Part shown: one piece after another, positions 1 to 5,040 of the stretch
How positions within the stretch are numbered: the stretch's first letter is position 1
Layout of the letters: each line of letters begins with the position of its first letter
Assembly: GCA_000437215.1 (NCBI GenBank)
Contig: FR898632.1
Span: 1-9,824, forward strand
Source of the DNA: Clostridium sp. CAG:440
GTDB lineage: Bacteria > Bacillota > Clostridia > TANB77 > CAG-508
Direction of reading: 5' to 3'
DNA length: 9,824 nt
Notes under the pieces: model-generated
The model's database searches: none
What the model was told of the DNA's origin: nothing
Seen by the model: the letters and a program-made list of their open reading frames with translations, nothing else
Position numbers and translations under genes: made by a program

Positions 1-63
1 TATTATTCCTAAAATAGCACCTATAAAAAATAATGAAATAGGATTTAATATATATTTCTTCAT
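1..63 (-). CDS. 5' fragment of a small membrane protein, runs off the left edge
   Basis: Reading the minus strand from an ATG at 63 gives MKKYILNPISLFFIGAILGI and continues past position 1. Only 21 codons are visible. They form a short basic start (MKK) followed by a hydrophobic stretch, as expected for the first membrane segment or signal anchor of an integral membrane protein. A GTGAG-type ribosome site lies about 8 bases upstream, and a TATAAT on the minus strand (101-96) could be its -10 element, with no convincing -35. The gene is divergent from the plus-strand RNA promoter at 116-145. I have seen similar N-termini in clostridial membrane proteins but cannot name the family, so no function is assigned. 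Confidence 0.6.
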   Translation of the reverse strand, partial: MKKYILNPISLFFIGAILGII

Positions 64-115
64 AAATTATCTCACTTTCAAATTACTATTTATTTATTAT
101 AACTTTATATTTTTC

Positions 116-145
116 TTGACTTTTTATCTTTAAATAGCTTATAAT
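116..145 (+). promoter_or_regulatory. SigA promoter of the plus-strand antitoxin-like RNA
   Basis: TTGACT at 116-121 and TATAAT at 140-145 are separated by 18 bases, a near-consensus vegetative promoter. Transcription would start at about 150-153. No protein-coding gene follows. The next feature downstream is the terminator hairpin at 197-244, so the product would be an RNA of roughly 90-95 bases. Confidence 0.6.
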
Positions 146-149
146 AAAT

Positions 150-184
150 ATAGGAAATGACAAATCCACAAACGTGGTTTTGCC
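150..184 (+). repeat. Imperfect inverted repeat, left copy (5' leader of antisense RNA)
   Basis: The stretch holds ATAGGAAATGA (150-160) and GTGGTTTTGCC (174-184). Both blocks recur exactly, in the same order, on the minus strand at 432-422 and 409-399. Similarity weakens between and outside the blocks, but both copies lie directly downstream of a promoter. The two convergent RNAs therefore begin with related sequence. Confidence 0.8.
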
Positions 185-245
185 GAATTAAGTTTGAAAA
201 AACTCACACCTAACTCGCCAAAGTTACAGATGTGAGTTTTTTTTA
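152..245 (+). ncRNA. Candidate antitoxin RNA of a type I toxin-antitoxin locus
   Basis: A short transcript is predicted between the promoter at 116-145 and the T-tract ending near 245. It contains no credible reading frame. It starts with a small hairpin (CCAC 166-169, loop AAAC, GTGG 174-177) and ends in the long terminator hairpin. It is convergent with, and antisense to, the 3' end of the small hydrophobic ORF's transcript (243-362). This arrangement, a small membrane peptide whose mRNA 3' end overlaps an independently promoted short RNA, is that of known Firmicute type I toxin-antitoxin systems such as par/fst, TxpA-RatA and the C. difficile CD-RCd pairs. Transcription and function are inferred; the promoter, hairpins and orientation are seen. 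Confidence 0.5.
197..244. terminator. Bidirectional terminator between toxin-like gene and antisense RNA
   Basis: The outer stem pairs AAAAAACTCACA (197-208) with TGTGAGTTTTTT (231-242). After a small internal loop, TAACT (211-215) pairs with AGTTA (222-226) around a 6-base loop. There is a run of eight T on the plus strand and of six T on the minus strand. Both convergent transcripts can end here, so their 3' ends would be mutually complementary over the whole hairpin. Confidence 0.8.
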
Positions 246-362
246 TTTATGTAGTTGCTTGTCAACCCAGTTCTTATGCAGAACTGCTGTCAAGGCAACG
301 TTTAATGTTAAAGAAAACATTAAGGATAATATCAAAAATAGTATCACTTTAATCATAAACAT
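243..362 (-). CDS. Small hydrophobic peptide, candidate type I toxin (39 aa)
   Basis: The minus-strand ORF translates as MFMIKVILFLILSLMFSLTL followed by NVALTAVLHKNWVDKQLHK. A single hydrophobic helix covers residues 3-27, and a polar, basic tail ends the peptide; this is the usual build of Fst/TxpA/BsrG-like and clostridial type I toxins. I do not recognise the exact family. The start at 362 is chosen because AGGAG (375-371) lies 8 bases upstream; an internal ATG at 356 is also possible. The ribosome site lies in a predicted leader structure: CCACCT (400-395) pairs with AGGTGG (370-365), and inside it TACGA/TCGTA form a tight hairpin (388-375). The promoter would be at 468-440. Toxicity is inferred from shape and context only. 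Confidence 0.6.
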   Translation of the reverse strand: MFMIKVILFLILSLMFSLTLNVALTAVLHKNWVDKQLHK

Positions 363-398
363 CACCACCTCTCCTACGATATTTCGTAAAATTCAGGT

Positions 399-432
399 GG
401 CAAAACCACATCTGTTTCTCATCATTTCCTAT
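399..432 (-). repeat. Imperfect inverted repeat, right copy (5' leader of toxin-like mRNA)
   Basis: This is the minus-strand partner of the repeat at 150-184, with two exact 11-base blocks in matching order. It also contains ACAGATGTG (415-407), which recurs on the plus strand at 226-234 inside the terminator hairpin. That makes the leader of the toxin-like mRNA complementary to that mRNA's own 3' hairpin arm. Confidence 0.75.
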
Positions 433-439
433 GTTAATT

Positions 440-468
440 ATTCTACAGTATTATTTAAAATTTGTCTA
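440..468 (-). promoter_or_regulatory. Promoter of the toxin-like peptide gene
   Basis: On the minus strand TAGACA (468-463) and TAGAAT (445-440) are 17 bases apart. Transcription would start near 434-429, giving a leader of about 70 bases before the start codon at 362. The sequence just downstream (ATAGGAAATGA, 432-422) is the same as that just downstream of the opposing promoter (150-160). Confidence 0.45.
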
Positions 469-599
469 TAATATTAATAAATTTTTATAGCCTATTTTTG
501 TTTATAAATTCATAAATCTTATTTTTAATATGGATGTTTCCTAAATAATAAAATCTAATAAGAGTTATTTAAAAGTATAATGTAATAATCTTATAATAT

Positions 600-713
600 A
601 CAAAAATGTCATTTTTTATTGAAAAATCAACCTTTGTAATTTTCAAAGAGATAAAAAGAGCTTTTATCAAAATCAATTCAACCTCAGAAGTTTCAATACT
701 TCCGAGGTTTTTT
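600..713 (+). ncRNA. Possible small structured RNA ending in an intrinsic terminator
   Basis: Hairpins follow one another on the plus strand: CTTTG/CAAAG (632-636 with 644-648), GATAAAA/TTTTATC (650-656 with 662-668), and the terminator stem at 680-709 followed by a T-tract. Two TATAAT-like boxes lie upstream (576-581 and 592-597), but neither has a good -35 element. A strong terminator with no gene before it suggests that a short RNA is made here. Alternatively it is a decayed remnant or blocks antisense transcription. Existence as an RNA is inferred. Confidence 0.3.
680..713 (+). terminator. Intrinsic terminator
   Basis: AACCTC (680-685) pairs with GAGGTT (704-709), a 2-base mismatch follows, then AAGT (688-691) pairs with ACTT (698-701) around a 6-base loop. 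A run of six T (708-713) follows. No plus-strand gene precedes it in the window. Confidence 0.65.
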
Positions 714-785
714 ATTATTGTTCCGTAATATGCTAGTAATATACAAATTTATTTTCCATAGTCATTAATTTATCTAAAACGCACT

Positions 786-839
786 CAAAGCTAACTATGC
801 TACACTATTATTTTTCGCATAATTAGCTTTGTATTTTTT
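786..839. terminator. Long hairpin, probable terminator near the 3' end of yunB
   Basis: CAAAGCTAACTATGC (786-800) pairs with GCATAATTAGCTTTG (817-831) over 14 of 15 positions, with a 16-base loop. The T-tract (832-839) favours plus-strand termination. On the minus strand the hairpin lies about 45 bases after the yunB stop and is followed only by a weak T-rich stretch, so its use as the sipL-yunB terminator is likely but not certain. Confidence 0.5.
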
Positions 840-876
840 AATACAACAAATTGCTCTTTAACCAAATTGTAAGTTG

Positions 877-1591
877 TTACTCAACTATTTCCAATGCATC
901 ACTTTTGGTATTAATTCCTTCCAAATTATAATAAGTATTTGGAATATTTCCTATAATCACATTTTCTGCAAGTAAAACCTGATTAGATATGCTTTGAGTT
1001 ATATCATCAAAAGGTGTTAAAATACTAACCTCACAATCAACTTGTAAATAAATCCTATGAAGAGTTTGGTTAATACCTTTAGACACAAATTCACTTTTTA
1101 AGTCTGTCTTTACATTTCCAATTGTTGATATCCTAATCTTAATTCCAGGACCTTTACCAGACATTAATTTTAATCCAGTAAAACTTCCGAAGCGCAATTT
1201 CAATGTCATCTCTTCCCTTGTCATCAATTTCTTCTTGTATCTTTACTGCTACATCTGAAATAATTTCATTTATTGGAATTACATTTGATTTTATCATTTT
1301 TATATTTCCAGACTCGTCTTTTTCTATAGAAAAAAGTTCATCATAAGTATGTTTTGCCATGACTTCTGTTGCTTTATTATTAGCAATAATTGTTGCCATT
1401 GATATTGCCTCATTTTTGCATAAAGTATCAAATATAGGAGTTACAGCACTAATAATAAAAGCAAGTGTCATAAATGCTATAAATACAATTATTAATATTT
1501 TAGCCCTTTTTCCAGACCTTTCTTTGTTGTTTTTCATATGAATTACTATTTTAGGAATTTTAAGTCTAGGTCTAGAATAAATTTTATGCAT
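877..1591 (-). pseudogene. yunB: YunB family sporulation protein, split by a one-base frameshift
   Basis: Two overlapping minus-strand frames, 1591-1154 and 1227-877, together make one YunB-like protein of about 237 residues, the normal full length. The first part carries a basic N-terminus, one membrane segment (about residues 29-55) and the region ending IEIAL. The second carries the conserved part GSFTGLKLMSGKGPGIKIRI, followed by the typical GINQT-IYL block and a C-terminus with the VLLAENVIIGNIPNTYYN pattern. Dropping the single base at about 1189 joins them as IEIALGSFTGLKL without loss. YunB is a SigE-controlled, mother-cell sporulation protein in Bacillus. The start overlaps the end of sipL by 8 bases, so the two are probably translated in a coupled way. 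The break is either a real, recent mutation or a sequence/assembly error. It is not at a homopolymer run. Confidence 0.85.
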
Positions 1592-3128
1592 AATTTACAC
1601 TCATTTTAGAATATCTTGGAATATATAATTTTTGACCTACATCTATTACATCCGGATTTTCTATTCCGTTTGTTCTTACAATAAAATCTACGGTTGTTCT
1701 AAATCTTTTAGCAATATTCCATAATGTATCTCCTTTTTTAACAATATATACTACTACGCTATAATCCTCAGCATTATCATCGTCATCTTCAGATTGTACA
1801 TCATCTATAATGTTTAGTGTTTTATTTTCGGAAATTGTTCCATTTGCTAGCATATCTATATTACAGCTTATATTTCCTCCATCCTGAACTATAAAATCTT
1901 GGTTTGTTACTTGTAAGTCAAAATTAGAATTACAATTTTCACTAATATCTTTAAAAGAATGCTCAAAAGGAATTTTTACTGTTTTCAATTCTACATTCAT
2001 GTTATCATCTAAAAATGTAAAATTACAAGTTAATTCTCCATCATATGTTTTAGAATCAGACATTCTTCCAGTATTACTAACCTCAGCTTTAACATCTGCA
2101 TCAATTAGTTTTTTGTTTTCAATATCATTAACACTTACTATCTCTTTAACCTTCTGGGTTTCTTGAATTTTTCTTATATTTATCATTGTGGTTATTTGTT
2201 TTTTGGTAAAACTTAATTTTTCACAAGGACTATACATATCTTGTATTAAATTTATTTGTTTTTCTTCATATACCATACATTTTACTTGAACTTCCATTTC
2301 TACATATATAGAATGTTCCTCTGTACTATTAGGTTTCATTACAATATTTTTTATTTCATAGTTTGAATTACATATATTTCCATCTGTAACATTTGGAATA
2401 TCTATAAAACCAACTATTGGAATCTTTCCTTCAGCAATTCCAATTCTATTGTCTTCTGTTAAATACATAACCTTTATTTTTGCCTCTGCTTTGGTTAATA
2501 CTTTATTATAGCTTATTTTTATATCTTTATCACATATCATGACTTCAGATTTTAAAATTTCTGCTAAATTATCAATTTCCTGTATTGAAATATTTTCTTT
2601 AGAATATATTTTTGTATCCCCAATACCAACTAATGAATTTACATTTATGTCCTCTTTTAACATTTGAATATTATCATTGTTTTCTATATTATTTACAATC
2701 TCAACATTTTCATTAGAATATATTTCTATAAAGACTTCAATTGTTGCTTTTATTCCAATTTTTCTTCCATTAATAACTTTACATTCAATAGACTTTAATT
2801 TAAGTTCTATATTTTCATCCATACCCTCTTTACAATTCGGAACACTAATATTTTCAGAAAAATCTAAGCATGCATTTATACCTCTTACCTTATCTTCACT
2901 ATTATCTGCTAAATACATTATACATGCATTTACACTTCCGTCTATTTTTATTTTATCATCTAAAACCTCTTTTTTATATACACATACCTCCCCACTTGTA
3001 CAAATTGTACTTAAAATATCAGGCTTTGCATCTGGAACAATCATATCTTTTTCAACAAATATAATCTCTTTTTTCTTGCTTATTAATTTATTAATACATA
3101 AATTTTCTTTTGATGTATCTACTAACAT
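1584..3128 (-). CDS. sipL: SipL-like SPOCS/LysM spore morphogenesis protein (514 aa)
   Basis: Successive SPOCS (DUF3794) repeats fill residues of about 35-140, 170-285 and 300-415. An acidic linker (around SEDDDDNAED) follows, then a C-terminal LysM domain at about 461-505 (YIVKKGDTLWNIAKRF ... GQKLYIP). This architecture and length match C. difficile SipL, which binds the coat-basement ATPase SpoIVA through its LysM domain in the mother cell and is needed to localise the coat around the forespore; it is the functional counterpart of Bacillus SpoVID. The yabG-veg-sipL gene order, as in C. difficile, supports the name. The start is clear: AAGGAGG sits 6 bases before the ATG. A SigE-like box (ATACAA, 3176-3171, with ATA 18 bases upstream) may drive it, but this is weak. 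The end overlaps yunB by 8 bases. Confidence 0.85.
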   Translation of the reverse strand: MLVDTSKENLCINKLISKKKEIIFVEKDMIVPDAKPDILSTICTSGEVCVYKKEVLDDKIKIDGSVNACIMYLADNSEDKVRGINACLDFSENISVPNCKEGMDENIELKLKSIECKVINGRKIGIKATIEVFIEIYSNENVEIVNNIENNDNIQMLKEDINVNSLVGIGDTKIYSKENISIQEIDNLAEILKSEVMICDKDIKISYNKVLTKAEAKIKVMYLTEDNRIGIAEGKIPIVGFIDIPNVTDGNICNSNYEIKNIVMKPNSTEEHSIYVEMEVQVKCMVYEEKQINLIQDMYSPCEKLSFTKKQITTMINIRKIQETQKVKEIVSVNDIENKKLIDADVKAEVSNTGRMSDSKTYDGELTCNFTFLDDNMNVELKTVKIPFEHSFKDISENCNSNFDLQVTNQDFIVQDGGNISCNIDMLANGTISENKTLNIIDDVQSEDDDDNAEDYSVVVYIVKKGDTLWNIAKRFRTTVDFIVRTNGIENPDVIDVGQKLYIPRYSKMSVNYA

Positions 3129-3197
3129 TTCTTACCTCCTTACTTTTTCTTTATACATGTATATTATTGTTTGTATTATTTTATGCATCATTTTTAT

Positions 3198-3530
3198 TAG
3201 ACATGGGGACTTAGACATGGGGACGGGGTTTTTGTCTTAAGGTTTTTAGACTTCTCTAATCTTAGTAAAAGTAATATATAAAAAAGTAGATGATATTAAA
3301 ATAAAATTTTTGAATTGAAAATAATTGAATTAGAAATTTTTATTAATTTTATGGATAGTGTTCATCTCCTGATGGAAGGGTGCCATAAAATTAATTTAAA
3401 ATTTCTTTGATAATTATTTGAACGATAAAATTTTATTTTAATATCATCTACTTTTTATTATTGTTTGTTTTAATTATAGAGAAGTACAAAAACCTTAAGA
3501 CAAAAACCTAAGTCCCATGTCTAATGTCTA
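3198..3530. mobile_element. Miniature inverted-repeat element (about 330 bp, near-complete palindrome)
   Basis: The ends are inverted repeats: AGACATGGGGAC (3213-3224) against GTCCCATGTCT (3512-3522), then a 21-base exact match (3227-3247 with 3488-3508), then ACTTCTCTA/TAGAGAAGT. Further in, 3281-3310 and 3427-3456 are perfect 30-base inverted copies. The arms continue with gaps to ATGG (3351-3354) and CCAT (3383-3386), leaving a 28-base centre. No transposase is encoded, so it must have been moved by one elsewhere. A TA at each outer edge could be the target duplication, as with IS630/mariner-type MITEs. The GGGGACGG motif also resembles repeats found beside REP-associated Y1 transposases in Clostridia. 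Family assignment is open. Confidence 0.75.
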
Positions 3531-3534
3531 TATA

Positions 3535-3564
3535 AAAAGAAACTCTATATATAGAGTTTCTTTT
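3535..3564. terminator. Perfect 30-bp palindromic bidirectional terminator
   Basis: The palindrome AAAAGAAACTCTATA/TATAGAGTTTCTTTT has no mismatch and ends in T-rich sequence on both strands. It begins 4 bases after the veg stop codon on the minus strand, so it ends the veg transcript. It lies only 5 bases from the edge of the palindromic element. Confidence 0.75.
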
Positions 3565-3567
3565 ATT

Positions 3568-3879
3568 TTACAATAATGATGTTTTTCTCTTTTTTGCTTC
3601 TACTGGCATTGGAATTAATGGACTATATGAATCTCCATCAAAAACTTCAACCTCTACTGTTCTTGTTAATACATCTGTGTAACTATATGTTACATTTCTA
3701 TCATTTTCCGCATATTTTACTACAAAAATATTTGGATAAGCTTTTTCTATTGTGGCTTCTTTTTCAAAGGCTTTACTTCTTCCAAGTGATCCTTTTACTA
3801 TTATCTTTTGACCTATTTTATCCCCTATGTCTGTTTTTAGATTAGTTATGTCTGTTCTACAAATCATACTATCACCCAT
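3568..3879 (-). CDS. veg: Veg family protein (103 aa)
   Basis: The core (GQKIIVKGSLGRSKAFEKEATI ... AYPNIFVVKY ... VTYSYTDVLTRTVEVEV, about residues 23-79) has the Veg/DUF1021 pattern: a small beta-barrel-like domain with a GR-K motif and the SYSY-D-LT-TVE ending. A tail rich in Pro and Lys follows, longer than in the Bacillus protein. Veg is a small, highly expressed protein linked in B. subtilis to biofilm gene control; its molecular role is poorly known. It directly follows yabG, as in Bacillus. Two starts are possible: ATG at 3879 (AAGAGA upstream) or ATG at 3867, preceded by GGGTGAT. The second has the better ribosome site but sits within the first reading. Its promoter is exceptionally strong. 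Confidence 0.9.
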   Translation of the reverse strand: MGDSMICRTDITNLKTDIGDKIGQKIIVKGSLGRSKAFEKEATIEKAYPNIFVVKYAENDRNVTYSYTDVLTRTVEVEVFDGDSYSPLIPMPVEAKKRKTSLL

Positions 3880-3897
3880 TTCTCTTAAGATGAGCTA

Positions 3898-3926
3898 ATT
3901 ATAGCATTTTAGGCGATTTTTGTCAA
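3898..3926 (-). promoter_or_regulatory. Perfect consensus SigA promoter of veg
   Basis: On the minus strand TTGACA (3926-3921), a 17-base spacer and TATAAT (3903-3898) match the vegetative consensus completely. TGC before the -10 adds an extended -10 element. B. subtilis veg is likewise known for a very strong SigA promoter. The leader would be only about 12-24 bases long. Confidence 0.85.
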
Positions 3927-4031
3927 AAAATAAATGTTTGTGTTTATGCCTTTTTTTTGCTTATTTTTCAGCATTTTCATGCTATCATCTTTGTTTTGTT
4001 ACATTTGTTTTACAGTTATATTACAAATATA

Positions 4032-4892
4032 TTACAATGGTATTTTTTTCATTTTTCCATTTGCTCCTATTCCATCTACACCCTTTTTTCCATCTCTTAG
4101 TTCTCTATAGATATCATCTATGGAAATGTATTTATATTCATCTGTTATTGCAACTTTTTCTGCTACAATTAATGGGTCTAAAAAATCTATTAAAATTCTT
4201 GCAGGAGATGATGCAAAATTTGCTCCTGCAGATATTAGTGCTTCAAAATAGCTCTGACATGCTCCAGCAAATATTACTAAATTTTTATTAACTTCTTTGT
4301 CATATCTTCTAGCTTCCTTTACAGTTTGTATAAAATATTTTGAATTTCTATAATTATAAATATTATTAAATTCTTTTCCTCTTTTTATCATTCCATCATG
4401 CCCTGTAATAATTAAAATATCAGGATTATAAATTTTCAATAGCCTATACACTTCATATGGTTGCCTGTGTTCTGGTATATTTTTTACTATTGCATTTAAT
4501 CCAAATTTTCTGTAATACATGTATGATTTTTGACTATATTTTCTATCTCCATCTAAATGCAATATTTTTCCTGTTATAGTTCTTTCCTGATTTTTTCTAT
4601 TATTGCCAAACAAACTATTTTTTATATCATTCTTATTTTGTGCTTTACTATATCTATCAAGTCTTAATTCTACTTTTTCGTTTAAATTTTCTAAACTCCT
4701 ATTTATTTTTCTTTTTTCTATTATTTCTAAATCATCAACATCACTATCTGCCTCAATTCTTTCTACTAACCCTTTTAATATCGCAATTTTATCATTTTTA
4801 TTTTGTATGATTCTTTCTACAATAAATATTATATCTTTTCCGTATGATTTTCTTCCTACTATATCCCCTTTTTTTATTTTATTCAATTTCAT
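4032..4892 (-). CDS. yabG: YabG sporulation-specific protease
   Basis: The protein is 286 residues from the ATG, close to Bacillus YabG (about 290). An N-terminal barrel-like part (GDIVGRKSYGKDIIFIV, residues 10-27) precedes the protease part with LHLDGDRKYSQKSYMYYRK, PDILIITGHDG and LVIFAGACQSYFEALISAGANFASSPARI. His in TGHDG (about 165) and Cys in GACQS (about 212) fit the catalytic pair of this cysteine-protease family. YabG acts late in the mother cell, cleaving coat proteins such as SipA/CotT in Bacillus and SpoIVA and germination proteins in C. difficile. The start is uncertain: ATG at 4892 lies only 2 bases after AAGAGG, while an in-frame TTG at 4886 would be better spaced from GGTGATG. 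It lies upstream of veg, a conserved order. Confidence 0.93.
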   Translation of the reverse strand: MKLNKIKKGDIVGRKSYGKDIIFIVERIIQNKNDKIAILKGLVERIEADSDVDDLEIIEKRKINRSLENLNEKVELRLDRYSKAQNKNDIKNSLFGNNRKNQERTITGKILHLDGDRKYSQKSYMYYRKFGLNAIVKNIPEHRQPYEVYRLLKIYNPDILIITGHDGMIKRGKEFNNIYNYRNSKYFIQTVKEARRYDKEVNKNLVIFAGACQSYFEALISAGANFASSPARILIDFLDPLIVAEKVAITDEYKYISIDDIYRELRDGKKGVDGIGANGKMKKIPL

Positions 4893-4914
4893 CACCTCTT
4901 AGTCTAGGCTATTA

Positions 4915-4941
4915 TATTTTATGTCGAATTTTGTAAAAAGT
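4915..4941 (-). promoter_or_regulatory. SigK-like promoter of yabG
   Basis: On the minus strand AC (4941-4940), 16 bases, then CATAAAATA (4923-4915) match the SigK pattern AC-N16/17-CATAnnnTA. Bacillus yabG is transcribed by SigK. The -10 also resembles the SigE form, so the two mother-cell factors cannot be separated by sequence alone. The start of transcription would fall about 15 bases before the start codon. Confidence 0.5.
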
Positions 4942-4963
4942 TTACATTTTTTCTTAAATATTG

Positions 4964-4992
4964 TTGAAATTCACATAAAAAGGTGCTACAAT
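4964..4992 (+). promoter_or_regulatory. SigA promoter of the HIT-domain gene
   Basis: TTGAAA (4964-4969), 17 bases, TACAAT (4987-4992), with TGC directly before the -10 (extended -10). It is back to back with the yabG promoter. The ribosome site GAAAGG lies 10 bases before the ATG at 5041. Confidence 0.65.
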
Positions 4993-5040
4993 TCATATGC
5001 ATTGAAAATTCAACAATTTTTTTAGAAAGGTTGATGCTTT

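Larger units (their letters stand above)
446..876. other. Gene-free AT-rich region with several hairpins
   Basis: No supported protein-coding gene is seen between the toxin promoter and the end of yunB. The stretch contains three successive hairpins at 632-713, the last of them a terminator, and one long hairpin at 786-831. The rest is AT-rich and featureless. A 40-codon frame at 606-728 has no ribosome site and runs through the terminator, so it is not called. Confidence 0.6.

Noticed and set aside
232..471. Plus-strand 79-codon frame over the toxin-like locus
   Set aside because: It runs antisense through the small hydrophobic gene and its leader, lacks a ribosome site, and starts inside the terminator stem.
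606..728. 40-codon plus-strand frame
   Set aside because: No ribosome binding site, and the frame continues through a strong terminator hairpin.
2677..3240. 187-codon plus-strand frame opposite sipL
   Set aside because: Shadow of the minus-strand SipL gene, rich in Ile, Leu, Ser and Phe as expected for the complement of an AT-rich gene, and without a ribosome site; its 3' part runs into the palindromic element.
3198..3530. CRISPR array or riboswitch at the repeats between veg and sipL
   Set aside because: There are no regularly spaced direct repeats with distinct spacers, and the structure is one simple near-symmetrical fold-back rather than a multi-helix junction.
3970..3990. GCAT-TTTC-ATGC hairpin after yabG as a terminator
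   Set aside because: The stem is only 5 base pairs and is followed by A-rich, not T-rich, sequence on the yabG strand.
5000..5032. Attenuator in the leader of the HIT gene (TTGAAAATTCAA then T-run)
   Set aside because: The palindrome allows only a 4-pair stem with a 4-base loop, all A-T rich apart from one G-C pair per side, so it is too weak to be credible.
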